A DNA stretch of 64,000 nucleotides from Brasenia schreberi (GCA_036023115.1 JAYKKT010000086.1:13779501-13843500), one strand, 5' to 3'; shown: positions 1-13,416, counted from the stretch's first letter. Notes: generated by a model not told the origin, from the sequence alone. Numbers and translations are program-made.

Positions 1-259
1 GTTGAGTTGATTGACGGTTTCCCACAGACGACTTTCTCAAGGAAGATGTTTTCATCTATATCTGAATCTGAATCTTTTCACTTTTCTGTATTTCATGTAC
101 AATATTTATAGACGGCTTCATCTTCTTGATTTTTACATCTGGGCTTTCCATTACAAGTTGTTTCTTTAATTTTAATTTCTTTAACGTTATATATTTACTC
201 ATGTATACATTTTTTTGGTATAACGTTTTACAGCATGAGAATGATCATTCTACGTTACA
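1..259 (-). repeat. 3' LTR of Copia copy A (partial)
   Basis: This stretch aligns throughout with the inner part of 3779-4149: shared blocks include the sequence around tgagttgatt, the aatatttatag block and the atgagaatga block before the end. It ends in ttaca at 259, so on the minus strand the LTR begins TGTAA. The adjoining 260-269 is pyrimidine-rich (tctcctactt), which is purine-rich on the coding strand as expected for a polypurine tract. About 110 bp of the LTR lie outside the window. Confidence 0.85.
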
Positions 260-599
260 TCTCCTACTTGGCCAATAGAGCCAAGTAATCTGACATACTG
301 GTTTTGCCTTTCACTTTTGTAATGTTTTTCATGTTATGTCATGTATGATTGCTATTGCAATCATTATCCGTTATATGGTTTCTTACATTCATAACAATCA
401 AACATATCTCAAACCCATGTTTGTAACAAGATTTGAGAAAACTTTGTTATGCCTAGGGGTCTGCCAACATATCATCAGTTAGCATATATGAGATGGATAT
501 TTCCTTTCTCATAACCAGAGTAATTGCTACATTGTTGTCATTATATGCTTGCTTTTGGAGTTATCAGCTCCACTCTTAACCAGAGTAATTGCTGCATTG

Positions 600-2440
600 T
601 TGTCACAATAAATGACAACTGACTCGTTGGATATATCCAACTTCAAATCACGTATGAAGCAACTTATCCAAATGATACTAGTTACAATCCTACAACAAGC
701 CACATACTTAGCCTCCTATGCATGCAATACTACACAACCCTATTTCATGCAAGTCCAAGAAACAACTCCACCTTCGAATAAGAATATTTGTTTCGAGGTT
801 GATTTGTTGTCATCTTTGTTTCTAGCAAAGTCATCATCTAAGTATCCTACCATTTCAGTTCATCTGATTGAAAATACAATTTCAAGTCTTTTGTTCCTTT
901 AAGATTTCTTAGAATCCTTTTCACAACTCTGCCAACTAGGATTACTTTGATATCTACTCATAAGACCAACAATGAAGTTGATATAAGTCTTATACATAAC
1001 ATAACATACATTAAGCTACCAACAACTTGTGTATAAGAAACATTAGGCTTATCGTCTCACTCACCGGGATAATCAACCTTACTCTATTTGATCCCTTTCA
1101 CAACGGGTGTAGATGCATACTTGCATTCACCCATTTTAAATTTCTTGAGGATATAATTGAGATATCTCTCCCGACTTAGGAAAAGGGGTTATGTCCTAGG
1201 CGTTTATGCCATACATTCAAGCCAACATCAAAGGCACAATTGATATAAGCAGAAGAATCTTCTCTTTCATTTATTTTTAACTTTAACAATCTTTATTTAT
1301 CATCGAACAATCCTAAGAAGGCTACCCTTAAATGTTTCTGTATGGTTACCTTATTAGGGACAAACCTTACTTCAAAACCCTTCTTAACTAAGGTAGGGAC
1401 AAAGACCAAATTGCACATTATAGTTGGTACAATCAATACATTAGTTAAAACAATCAGTGTGTCTTTTACATGAATGCTAAAGGATCCCACTATAAGGACA
1501 TCTGAAAAGGTGTTATTTCCCATATACACCTTATGTTACCCTAGTTTATATTCCTTTCAATCTATAACCCCTTCTTTGCTCTTCGAGATGTCTTGTTGCT
1601 CTAGAGTCAATCCACCAACCAAAAATTGGGGGTATATGTAGAGTCATTTTGAAACTATGCAAATTATGTCCAATTTCTCTAGTTGACAGCATTGTTGGGT
1701 GTTTTTACCTCCAGTCTTCTTATTGTGCCCCATCTTTCAATAGTTGAAGCACTTGACCCGAGAAGCGGTTTTCTTCGATTTTTGAAAATTTGACCGATTT
1801 TCTTGTTATTCTTGCCAAACTTCTTGTTTGGTTTATTCTTTTTCTGGTTTGGTCTAGAGCTTATCTCAATTTCTTAAGCTACTAGCAACTTGTCCTTATT
1901 TATATTAATATGTTCTTGTTGAATTGCTAGTTTGAGGGGTAACTTAGAAAAGTTTGCCTCAGCTCCTAATCTCAAGGTTGTGGTAACCATGTTCCATGAA
2001 GGGGGAACATTGTTCTAGATGGTAGATATTTGCATAGCCTCGGGGATGACTGACTTTTCTACACTAAGTATCTTGCCATTACCAACATTTGGTTTACATA
2101 TTCTACTATATTATCTCCTTCTTTCATTTTGTAGGAGTTGTACTTTTGTAGTAATAACTCAATATGTACCTTAAGTATAATATCATATTTAGTTATTATA
2201 GAACCAAACATCTTTTTGGCAGTCTCGTATTCTTCAAATACCCTAATAAGTTTATCCTCCATATAAGTTAGCATTATAGTTCTCGCTATTGTATCATTTC
2301 TAAGCAATGTTTTGTACGCTTCCTTTTTCTCTTCAGTTGCAGTTGTAGTAGGTGGTGGAATTGTATCCTTTAGAACATAACTTACATCCTCAAGTGTAAG
2401 TACTAACGGGATATGTCTTTTCTACACGTAAAAATTTAGA
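600..2440 (-). pseudogene. Copia copy A gag-pol remnant
   Basis: Read on the minus strand. Gag (UBN2 type) runs from about 2440 to 2059, with the segment MEDKLIRVFEEYETAKKMF and YNSYKMKEGDNIVEYVNQML. A CCHC zinc knuckle near 1760-1725 is broken by a stop in place of its second half. Pre-integrase sequence (NNTFSDVLIVGSF, LVKKGFEVRFVPNK) follows at 1529-1293. The reading then jumps to RT C-terminal sequence with VSYTQVVGSLMYVM (about 1075-1000), and RNase H with YCDNNAAITLVK (about 640-570). Several stops and frame changes interrupt it. No active integrase or polymerase can come from this copy. Confidence 0.82.
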
Positions 2441-3764
2441 CCATTTAGTTTTTATGTTTTTACCAACTCCGATACACAAATCTTGGAGTTAATTTTACTT
2501 TGTTTGGCAAAAGATAATAATATGGCAGTCTAAAAAAAGAAGAAACAAACAACAACGTATGTTAGATGATAAATAACAAACTACTTAAAATACAATTTAA
2601 AAAAAATATCTAGGTATTAATTTGGAAATTTTTCCAAGTACCTGAGAGTAATTTCAATTCATACTTTGGTACCACTTTTTTAAAAAAAACTCTTTACTTG
2701 ATTCTGCTATTTCAGAACCACTTAGGGACGAAACAATAACTTTTTGCTTTATTTTGTGCCATTGTAATTTCCTAGAAACTTCAAGGGTAAACCAAGAATT
2801 TCACCCGTCTATTCGATTTTGTAATATTTCGGGCATGATAGTAAAATGACACCTTTTTTTTTGTAAAATTTGTGACTAATCGAGGGTAGAATCATAATTA
2901 TACCCCCTAGTATGTATTTATAATTTTTCTAAAAGACATGGACAGTAATGTCTTTTCATGCATTGGCAAAATTGTAAAATTTCGATCATCCAGGGGCAAC
3001 CTTGTAATTTTATAGACTAATATTTCATAATTTTTAAAGCTGTCAGAGAAAAGTAAAGTCTTTTTGTCCGTTAAGAGCAAAACTATATTTTTACTTAAAA
3101 ATATCTGAACATTTTCATAATTTCGCTCAGTGGTAGGTTTGTCAAATAAAAAACACCACTGATTTTCCAAAAAACTGGTAGACAGTTTTCGACGCCCACT
3201 ATTTTTTGAAACCGTGGGTGGTTTTCGAACGTTCGAGAAGAGTGAGAGAGAGGAAGAGGGCGATGGGAGAGAGATACAACGAAGAAAGAGAGAAATGAAG
3301 AGATAAAACGAGGGGAGGGAGAGAGAGGGAGAGATACATCAAGGGGAGAGGGAGAAGAGAGAGTTCTAGGCCTCACCTCTTCCATTGCTCTGCCTAGGCC
3401 TCATTGCTCTGCCTCTTGTCTAGGCCTCACTGTTCCACCTCGTCACTCTGCTTTCTAGTTGAGCCTTACCACTTTGTCTTTTGGTTGAGCCTTGTCACTC
3501 TGCGTTTTAGATGAACCTTACCGCTATGCCTTTTGGTTGATCCTTGTTGCTCTCGCTCACTTCTTTGCCTTCTTACTGAGCCTTGTCGCTCTACCTCTTG
3601 GTTGAGCCTCGTCACTTTGCCTCTCTGTTCACCAGGCCTCCTTTTTCTTCGGGCCTCTCTATTCTTCAAGCCTCTCTTTCCTTTTTGCTGAAAAAAATGT
3701 CCGATGACCTCTCCTTTTTTTAAAAAAATTATTTTACCTGTTTTTATAGGTTTTCGATAAACTT

Positions 3765-3777
3765 GGTTCTGATACCA
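3765..3777 (-). promoter_or_regulatory. Primer-binding site of Copia copy A (tRNA-Met-i)
   Basis: On the minus strand it reads TGGTATCAGAACC, one mismatch from the usual plant Copia site TGGTATCAGAGCC, which is complementary to the 3' end of initiator tRNA-Met. It sits one base inside the 5' LTR, as expected, and fixes the LTR edge at 3779. Confidence 0.85.
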
Positions 3778-3778
3778 A

Positions 3779-4149
3779 TGTCAGAGTATAGATCTGTGCT
3801 CCGGTTCATTGTCGGAAGTTGCTTGAGTTGTAGTGGAACGTGAATTGGGCCAGGAAATGCCTCAATGAGATCGTGCGAAGGAAGAAGATGGAGTTGAGTT
3901 GATTCACAATTTTTCTTAGACGACTTTCTTAGGGAATATGTTTTCTATTTCATTGTATATGAATCTCTTCACTTTTCTATTCATGTATAATATTTATAGA
4001 TGACTTTATCTTCTTGGTTTTCACGTCTGAGCTTTTCGTTATAAGTCGTTTCTCTGATTTTAATTTTTGTAACATTATACATTTACTCATGTATATGTTT
4101 TTCTTTCATGTAATGTTTTATAGTATGAGAATGACTATTCTGCATTACA
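3779..4149 (-). repeat. 5' LTR of Copia copy A
   Basis: The 371-bp LTR runs tgtcagag ... gcattaca on the plus strand, so it has TG/CA ends. Its right two-thirds match 1-259. It abuts a tRNA-Met-i primer-binding site on the inner side. Confidence 0.85.
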
Positions 4150-5214
4150 AATCTCGATGAATTTCTTTTTATCAAAGATAGAAAACTCTAGTCCTAAGAA
4201 GGGAATTGAAAGTTAGATTAACTTCACCTCGTATGTGAGAGTACCATCGTGCATGTTGGAAATGGTATGTTCCTTGAAAAAATCGACTTTAAGATCGCAA
4301 TTGTGACGTGCTAGGAAACACGGTTAAAGTCGACATACACAACTTCAACTTCAACTGAGTGAGCTGGTAGCATTAGTTAGTCTGAAATAAAGATTATGCA
4401 ATCATTGAGTTCCCAAAGCATCCTTCATAGTAGCTTAGTCTGAGAAAGGTGAAACTGCTCTCATGTTAAGAAAGTTGTTGCAAAAGTAAAAAGAAAGAAG
4501 ATTAAGAACCAAGAAGAGATTGTAACTTCTTTACCTCCACTAAAAGGAAAAGTACCAAACAAAAGACTCTAAGGTTCATTCGTTTCATTTTGGAAGAGGA
4601 TTATCTCTTTTCTCTTCTTCAATTAGACCTCCTTTCTTACACCGAATGGACCTCACTCACACACTATCTTCGACCTCCAAAATAAAGTCACACACTCATA
4701 TGGAGGGATCTATTGTATTTGTACAATCTGGCCATATCATCCTCTGAAATTATACCTTTCACGTGAGTTTGTTATAGCCCTTAGGAGGTTGTCATGTTAG
4801 TGTAAACGGTTGCAATCCTATGGGGTGGGAGCTGGATGGAAGTACTGCCTGCTACGACCACGAGTTGGTCTAAGTTCTATGTTTTTCCTTGCATGGGCCA
4901 ATACATGTCTATTTTGAAAGTATCTTGGCTCACTCTGGGCCTCTTGTCCTTTTCTGTAGTACAGCCACCATCTTTATTTGTCTAGATGACATAATCGACA
5001 AATAACTTTTACCGTTTCTTCTACTACAATCAATATTTTTAATTTACTTATCCTACGGTGAAGTTTTAGGCATTAACACTTTATTACCAATCTATTTTCT
5101 TATATGACCATCCAATCACCTTAATATCTTTGACCTCTCTTACACATGATCATTGGCTGATGTAGAGATGTCATTATGGGCCAGGTCGCGAAAGATGTGA
5201 GTCGGGTCTGGGCA
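4150..5214. other. Unrecognised intergenic DNA
   Basis: No gene, element terminus or conserved domain is recognised on either strand. Translations are short and broken. Confidence 0.5.
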
Positions 5215-5383
5215 ACATATATAGTTTTCCGATTACATGTATTTATGTATGTGTGTATATTATATGTATAAGTTTTTTGGTTACATGTATATATGTATAG
5301 TTTTTATATATGTGTATATATATGTGTATATATATATGTGTGTGTACTCTATATATACATACTATGTATATAGCTTTTTCAAT

Positions 5384-5439
<56 letters not shown>

Positions 5440-5660
5440 GCTTTTTCAATTATATGTATATATATGTACTGCATATATGTATAGTTTTTTCTATTACATG
5501 TATATATGTAGTGTATATATATATGAATTTATATATGTATACACATGCACGTACACAACACGTATATATAGTTCTTTTATTATATGTGTATATATATACT
5601 ATATATGTATATACATACATATATATAGTTTTTTATTACATGTGTATATGGCTTGTTGAA
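5215..5660. repeat. AT-rich minisatellite
   Basis: A degenerate unit of the form tatagttttt(c)nattacatgtatatatg recurs about seven times, with intervening (TA)n tracts (the longest at 5388-5428). ORFs here on both strands translate to YIYIYI-type runs and are artefacts. Confidence 0.8.
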
Positions 5661-6321
<661 letters not shown>

Positions 6322-7224
6322 ATATATATGTATATATATAAAAGGGTTAACATTTTAGTGACTACAATACTTTGTGCACGGTCGTTGATTATTGCATGGA
6401 GCTAAAGGGTGAATATTTCAAAAGCTTGAGAAGATAAATGTTTTGCTATAGAGGTTGCGATGCAAATCTATGCCAAACAAACACTTCATCTTTGCCAAAC
6501 ACTTGGGGTATGTTTGATTCATGGTGTTAATATCTTGGTATCAAAACTATAAGCCTAAACTTGCGTGAGATTATCATCATGATTTCGTGTTTGGTTCACA
6601 AGTAGTGTTGATTATTAGGTTCACATGCTAAGTATGATAACAACACCATAGAAAAGTAGACGTTTGGATTTTCATGTAAAGCACCTAGGTCCACTTTCAG
6701 TAGCCCACCTATCTCCATTAGTGTTAAAGTTTTTTTACTCCAATTAGACCTATCGAACTATAGTACTATGCTCACAACAGATTTCATATCTATGGAACAA
6801 AAGAACTTAGAACCATAAGGATCAAAGATCAAGGTCTAGTTCGCCTCAAACAAAACACATCCTTAGGTACTTGACGCATATACTTTTCCTTTGTCCAATA
6901 CTTCAACCTATGCTACTAATTTTCAATCTAAAATCTTTAGCTTATGAGTAGTTTATTATTATGCCAAAAGAACACTTTTTCTTGCACCTTGAGATGCAAA
7001 CTCTATCAGATGATCAAGACTCCTTCAGCTCACAACTCGAAGAGTGAGGGAAAAGAAAAGTCTAAGGTCAACCTATTCAAATAGATAAACGACAAACTTT
7101 TTACAACTAAATGCCAAATTTTCATATTTATCAATAAATAGTGAGGTTCATTCAACAATCAAATTTTGTATTCTTTTAACAAGAAAAGTTAAATCATACA
7201 TAACCTACCAAATCATGTTGTGTC
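6322..7224. other. Unrecognised intergenic DNA
   Basis: This is AT-rich sequence with no recognised gene or repeat boundary. Confidence 0.4.
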
Positions 7225-8440
7225 ACAACGAAAAAACAAAGCTTTATACTCTAAATGCTCCAATCACATCTGCACCTCTATTGACTGTCTTGTAATATTA
7301 AATAAGATATAAGCACCACAACCTTGCTGTAGGTGGATGTGATCTCTTCATAGCAACAAACATGTTAAAAAACATGCATATTTCAAATCACAATCATATA
7401 AGCTAAAAATTTATATCACCTTTCAAATTAACATTATTAATACAAATGTATATGCATAATCAAACACACATCAATAATGCAACTTTAATTTTGATATTAG
7501 GACCATTATTGTATTCAACCACAACCACGCCGTAGGAGACCTCATCCCTCCTCCTATCATGATGTGTGTGTGACCTCTTATAGCCATAACACAAGCTTAT
7601 GAGGTCCCAAACTGTGACATATTGTATAACAACACATCAAGTCTTATCCCTCGAATATACATGGTAAACGGTTTCTTAAAACAACACTAGTAGGGCCATG
7701 CATTCACACAATAATGTAAACTCAAAATTATATCCTACCACCTGAGACATCTCTCAATCTAAAGGGATTTATAACAGTCCATTTCATATTTTCATTTTAA
7801 AGTATCCAAATCATATACCCAAAACTATTTTTTTAAACACTCTCTACTCTTGCTAGTTTACCATACGGTTCAACATGTCCCCTAGGTATACCGTACAACA
7901 AGATACGAGTTGCTACATGCAAGCTACATATGAGCACGTATGATAAATAAAGTAGTCAACAGGTTAGCATTACACGATACGTCCATTTGAGAACTTGTAA
8001 CCTTCTCGTCTCGACAACACATCTCTCGACAGTTGGGATTATGAATTACGAATCCATGTCGACTGATGGTTCACCCACACTAAGACCCACGAGTTGGCAC
8101 TAGCGAATATGACTATCCACCATTCATGGATGTTCCATACAACCATGAAAGGAGTGATTCCATATCAAATAATGTTTACTCGCACTCAAGCACACTCATG
8201 CAATACATCAATACAGTTGAGAAAGCAATTCTCAATCACATCCAATAAAAACCAACATATATATAATTGTTTCAAAGCATTAACAAACCTTTCATAATCT
8301 CACTCATCATCTAAAACAAGTAAAACTATCTTTAGCATGCATCTAGAAAGGAAACACATCCACCTACTTGAAACTTCTATATGAATCCAATTTTCATCAT
8401 GCTTATCCCACTAAATCACCTTTATTTAGTACATAAATCA
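7225..8440 (+). repeat. Dispersed repeat, copy 1 (about 1.2 kb)
   Basis: This aligns in the same orientation with 47590-48770. Shared blocks in the same order include catataagctaaaaattta, tttaattttgatat, aagcacactcatgcaata and gaaacacatccaccta. Identity is moderate with many indels. No coding capacity is seen. It may be an LTR or non-coding part of a retrotransposon, but I see no termini. Confidence 0.7.
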
Positions 8441-9764
8441 TAATAAAAATAAAATATTAATATTCTATATTCAATTACAGACTCAATGATTCAAACACGT
8501 TAAAATCTAACCTTAAAAGGATATGAAACCACCTAATCACTCATTCTAAATTTATTTTTAGTCTGCCAAATCCAATTAAGAGATCCAAATCCATTCTGTT
8601 TAATTATCCTGACTCGGAGTGTACACACTCAACCTCAACCCAAAACCATGTCTCCACTAAGGCACATTTACCTGAACACAATTGTATCTGACTCAACATG
8701 ACACGACATACGTAGCAGGCACCGCACACCTCTAACCTACCACAACCACCCTTTTCAACTGTTCTTATGGCGAGCCAAGGGCCTAACGGGTCCCTCTTTT
8801 GCCGGTGACCACTTCCCGTCAAAGAACTGTAGCAAATCGGTGGCGGTATCGCCAAAAGACGAAGAGAGGGAGAAAGAAGCGGTTTTCCACCTTTTTCACC
8901 ACCTTGCCGGAAAATGGCTAGTTCCGAATTTGATGGGAATCGAAGGCCAACCCACATGCGTCGCCTCCCACCTCCGATCCTCTTTCCCCATTGGATCGGA
9001 CCCGATTTGGGTTGATCCAACTCAGATATCACATCTTTATGGAATATTATTGACAAATAATTACTTTTAGTGTGAAGTCATTTGTTTTATAAGATATTAT
9101 TAATTATAGAAGATAGTATATCCTTTACTCTCGTGTTTTTTTCTCGCTCTCATGAAATTTTAGATTTCCATACCCCGCACAGACACCTTTACTCATGTCA
9201 TGCAACACAGCCTCAAGCCGGGGGACGTGAAGAAGGTACTCATGGATAGGTACGTACGAATCTGCATCAGGACATTGAGGATCATCAGAAATCTCTTTTA
9301 TTAGGCACTCTTGAATGTCGAGTGCTTTCCATTGTACCACCCCATGACCATGAATTCTGTGGAATTGTTGGTTGCCTAAATGGCCTGAGATCAGAAGCCA
9401 TATTTGAGAGGGAGTGAGACCCTGCAGCCACCATCATTAACTCTCTTAGCTGAATCTCGGTAGCAGAGCTGCATACGGTTTAGGCCCTCAAATTCATTTT
9501 GGCTCCATTTCAGAGAGAAGACCTTTAGTCAAATCTGCAGGCAGCTATGTGCATCAGTATCCTCTGAAATAAGGAGATGGATTAGCAACAGTTTTCATTT
9601 CGAGAAGTTGAAATGGGAATTTTTGGCTGCAAAATCCACTGGTACTTATTAAATCGGTGTTCTCAAAATGGACTACACACAAGCGTGTGCATGAGACTAC
9701 GCCGACCATGACAACCATCCTACTTGTAGATATATAGTGTGCATTTTAGCCACCATGTGAAGGC
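8441..9764. other. Unrecognised DNA with a GC-rich patch
   Basis: 8690-9020 is richer in GC than its surroundings and gives open frames on both strands that match no family I know. A minus-strand frame at 9125-9340 (HEYLLHVPRLEAVLHDMSKG) looks protein-like but is unplaced; see the rejected list. Confidence 0.35.
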
Positions 9765-9778
9765 ACGCACACACACAC

Positions 9779-9850
<72 letters not shown>
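9765..9850. repeat. Compound microsatellite (CA)n(GA)n
   Basis: A short (CA)n is followed by about 32 GA units. It lies about 200 bp beyond the stop codon of the 124-residue gene, so it may be transcribed in that gene's 3' UTR or just past it. Confidence 0.9.
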
Positions 9851-9852
<2 letters not shown>

Positions 9853-10043
9853 TCTCCAACCAAAGTTCATACTCCAAAGAGAGGCAGTTGCTATTCTCAT
9901 TTCAACATATCTAAGCGTCACCAAGGTGTCTGTGGTAGATACCAGCTTTACATCCTCTATACTTGCATTTTGGACCTTAATTGTTCTATAAGTGGAACTT
10001 AAGCACCACCCGGTCCATGCTTGAGCCAATTGGGAGCCAACAC

Positions 10044-13000
10044 TTAGCGGTCTGAAAATGAAGCTTCCATGAGGTTGACCGCTGAATCCATGAACTGAAA
10101 AGAGACAATAAGATCACCTCTTATGCAGGAAAAAGGTTAGAGAAAATCAAAAGATAAACCACAAACCTTCAAATACAAGACAAAGTTCATCACAATGAAA
10201 GTGAACTTATTTACAGCTGTAATTATACATGAACTATAAACAGTAGAGACCCTGCAAAATGCAGCTTTAATATGAATGTGACCATGTATAATGTGAACCA
10301 CAATGGCATTAGCAACAGTCCGCCGTATAACAACTACTATGGAAAGAAAATTTCCGGTTCCCAGCAACAGAATACTACGAATCTTCATCAGAAAAAGAAT
10401 TGTACTGGCACCTAGAGCCTTAGCTCAACTAGAAGGGGGTGCACGTGTGTGTAAGGCTTCAGTCTCCCTTTGTAACCAGGAAAAGAATACTACAAATATA
10501 ACCCTGTTTGTAAGGTGTACAAGAAACACTACCACAATTTTTAAAATCCGCGTACATAGATCATGAAGGGATTCCATCACATGGGGGCGGGTGCAGACAC
10601 CAGCACGGGTGTAGGTGCCGGGCATGGCAAGTTCTGAAAATCATGGGTGCAGGGACATGGCTATATATATGGATTCTTTGTTTCCACAAGGTTCAATCAT
10701 GTGCCATGTTACAGTTAATTCAACATAAGCGAGTTCATTTTTTATTGTTCCCTTCCAATACTTTTGTGATACTATCAAATAAATAAATAAATGTTATTAT
10801 CTGAATCAATGTAGTTTTTTCTTTTTATATGTTGACTAACTAATAAAGTAATAATCATTTGATACTCATGTAGTGTCTTAATGACACAGTGCTAAAAATA
10901 TTAAGATAGATAGTGCTGAGTAGGACCAGGAGAAGTATGGGTGCCAAGTGTCCAGACACAGGTATCACGCATGATAGAAGTGTCTATGTGACATAGACTG
11001 GAAGGATGGATTAAGAAAGTCTGATCAAAGGACAAAATAAATGTTGAATCTCAAACATATAAAATCCTTTTCATGACAGAAGATTTCTCAAGATGTATCT
11101 AATTTCCTTCAAAAAGAATAGAGAAATGGTCCAACTAATCTTAAATCCCTTTGCCCATTTCTGCACTTGATTATAAATCTGATACTATGAAAGAATGCAT
11201 GTGATTTATCCGTAACAATGGTTATTATGGTTTCTTACAAAACATTAATGAATGGAACCCACAAGTTCTAATATTGTACCATTGGATCTAAATAGCTGTG
11301 AACTGATCATGGATTTATCTTTGGAACAATAACTGAAAGAACCCAAATTTGCAACTTGAAATCAAGGCCTTTATGTTTACTTTAAAAAAGAGGCTCCAAT
11401 TGTTCTGCTTTGTAGTCTGGGATCATTGATAAAGAAAAGTCTTTATTTGTATTTTTATTAACAAACTCCTCAATTATCACATACCCAATCATCACGAATG
11501 AACTCACAACAGATCATCTTTGCAAGAGAAATAAATTATACCTTTCCAATGGCTTTCATTTCCCGTCCAACAGGTTCCATAAATTTAAAGCTGATGTTTA
11601 CAGGCCATATCTATAACAATGAAGAAAATTACATTGAGAGATTACTTTTGGCAAATATACTTCTAGCTTTGATACAAAATCCAAGATGATCTCACAATGT
11701 TGCACCAATAACTTTAGAATGGAAGACAGGTAGTATAAACCTATACTGAATTAGAGAACAAATAAACAAACAAAGACTCTAAACACATATTTGGTGTACA
11801 GAAACAAGTTGAACATTTGAACTATGGACACTGTTAAATCAGCAGAAAAATCTCATAGTAGAAAAAGAATAAACAAATCTTAAAGGTAGTTAAGCTAGTG
11901 AAGTGGCAACCATTCTTATCTTATATTTCCACCAAAGATTGCCTGACTATAATTTGACTGTAAAATGGGCTTGCAGCTTTCTGTCTTCAACTTCTCTTCT
12001 TCTTTCTTCCATTTCCAGTGATCCATCCACTCGACAATTTACAGCAGCATGTCCAACCCTTCATTGACCAAGATGGAATGAAAGCATGTACGTTACACTA
12101 ACCTTTTTCCTCTTTCCGCTTGTTTTGGCAAACTTCTTTCCCCACACTCTTCTAGCTACCATTTACCAATGGCAGGATTATCTGTCTAAAAACATTGGCC
12201 ATCATAACTTTCCCTTCCTTGTCCCCCCCACCCCCAACAACACATACACACACCTCATATATCAAGATCTATTTAATTTTAACATGGAGCTTATTCCAGA
12301 CATGCATACTTGTGAAGTATACGTGGCAGTAGTAACACCAATGGTGTCAGAAAATTACAACGACCTTTCTTTCTATCTTGTATTCAAGGTTCCAACCACT
12401 GTACACCTTATACATAACATCAAAAGTGAGTTTCACTTAACCATGCTCATCAGAAAAACTCATCAACTCGCTACATAGCGTTAACACGCTTTAGACTTTC
12501 AGCTTCCAGTGACAACTAACATTTATAAACCTGTGGGTGCCTGTATATACGAATACATGCAATCGTTTCATCATATCATAACCATTTCCCGCACCTACAC
12601 CAGTAGCTATGTGACTGAGCCTACTATACGGAATTAATTTATACAGGCAATCTTCCTTTGTTTGCAGCTCTAAACTAAATAGATAAGGATTTCCTCACAT
12701 CAGGAGGATTATGCTTTTCCTCATCCAAAAGTAATCACTTCTTTTTTTATTACTCATAAAAAATGAACATAGATACTTTATAATGGACTTGGTTAAACTA
12801 AAAAGGAATTTAAAAGAGCTGCTAAGATAACCCTTGCCAGTTGATGGGATGGAAAGAGAGTAACATTTTCGAATACAAGAGAACCGAAGCGAAGAACTCT
12901 AAGATAGTCATTACCAACTGATAACAGTTTTTATTGCTTTAGACACATATAACGCACATGCATCACACCCTTCAGCGTTAGAAATCAAGAATCAACTGAA

Positions 13001-13371
13001 AAGAAAACAAATAGATACAAATTTGCGAACCTTCAAACCCAATACTCTAATAGGTGTAACTTGACCAGGGATGACGCACTCAGGCCCCGCTGACTCCAAT
13101 CGAGCTTCACTCGCCAATCCGCTATCAATGGGATTCGGATTCTTCAAAAACACAGAGAGATTGACGTCAAAAAAAGCATACCGGTATTCCCACACGCAAA
13201 CATAGACACACACACAGAGAGTGGTACCTTCATGACAGCGAGGGCGTAGTCGGTGTTGGGGTTAGAGGTGAGGCGGAGAATGGGTGATTGGTGGATTTTG
13301 GGGATGTTGGCTCTCCCCGTTGGGGCAGCCCTCCATGGAGCATCAGCGACCAGACTCTTCCTCGACGCCAT
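10044..13371 (-). CDS. Conserved plant protein of unknown function, 124 aa, four exons
   Basis: Coding exons on the minus strand are 13371-13228 (48 codons), 13141-13031 (37 codons), 11610-11542 (23 codons) and 10094-10044 (16 codons plus TAA). Every junction is GT-AG and falls between codons (for example ATGAAG/GTACC, TTTTCAG/TTCATG). Exon starts read MASRKSLVADAPW, NPNPIDSGLAS, IWPVNISFKFMEPVG and FMDSAVNLMEASFSDR. The joined frame is open, and the product resembles a small plant protein whose C-terminus reads GKFMD.AVNLM. I recall no function for it. No signal peptide or membrane segment is seen. Introns are 86, 1420 and 1447 bp; the last holds a degraded transposon. A (TA)n(GA)n tract begins 45 bp upstream of the ATG. 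Confidence 0.8.
10570..10998. mobile_element. Degraded non-autonomous hAT-like element
   Basis: The left side has ggggcgggtgcagacacc and related GGGTG-rich sequence. The right end reads gtctatgtgacatag, matching the hAT terminus gtgtgacatag seen at 35167. Between them lies a piece of RTE LINE. No clear TSD is visible. The whole element is in intron 3 of the 124-residue gene. Confidence 0.4.
10659..10770 (-). mobile_element. RTE LINE 3'-end fragment
   Basis: The sequence ggattctttgtttccaca and the following 90 bp align with the 3' coding end of the RTE copies (for example 32167-32275). The (TTG)n tail is missing and there are small indels, so this is an old fragment. Confidence 0.75.
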
Positions 13372-13413
13372 GCCCCAATCTAATCAATGCTCTCCCTGTC
13401 TCCCACACCCACA

Positions 13414-13416
<3 letters not shown>

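Larger units (their letters stand above)
1..4149 (-). mobile_element. Ty1/Copia LTR retrotransposon, copy A (internally deleted)
   Basis: On the minus strand this reads 5' LTR (3779-4149), primer-binding site, leader, gag, pre-integrase, RT C-terminus, RNase H, polypurine tract, 3' LTR (1-259, cut by the window edge). The order gag, pre-integrase, RT, RNase H is that of Copia elements. Only about 3.5 kb lies between the LTRs. The pre-integrase motif (WHKRLGH, about 1215-1195) runs straight into RT C-terminal sequence (YLNYILKKF, about 1165-1140), so the integrase core and most of RT are missing. Copies B and C belong to the same family, judged by shared gag and pre-integrase sequence. The outer TSD cannot be read because the left end is outside the window. 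Confidence 0.88.

Noticed and set aside
3095..3669. Two minus-strand frames rich in Ser/Pro/Arg between LTR and gag
   Set aside because: They fall in the GA-rich leader of Copia copy A and are not shared as proteins with copies B or C.
8604..9070. Overlapping open frames on both strands in a GC-rich patch
   Set aside because: Composition alone explains them; no domain or splice structure is seen.
9125..9340. Minus-strand open frame of 71 codons (HEYLLHVPRLEAVLHDMSKG)
   Set aside because: It looks protein-like but matches no family I recognise. The sequence upstream also reads in a second frame, and splice sites are unclear. Not enough to call a gene.
12086..12478. 130-codon plus-strand open frame
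   Set aside because: It lies in intron 2 of the minus-strand 124-residue gene and has no recognisable motif.
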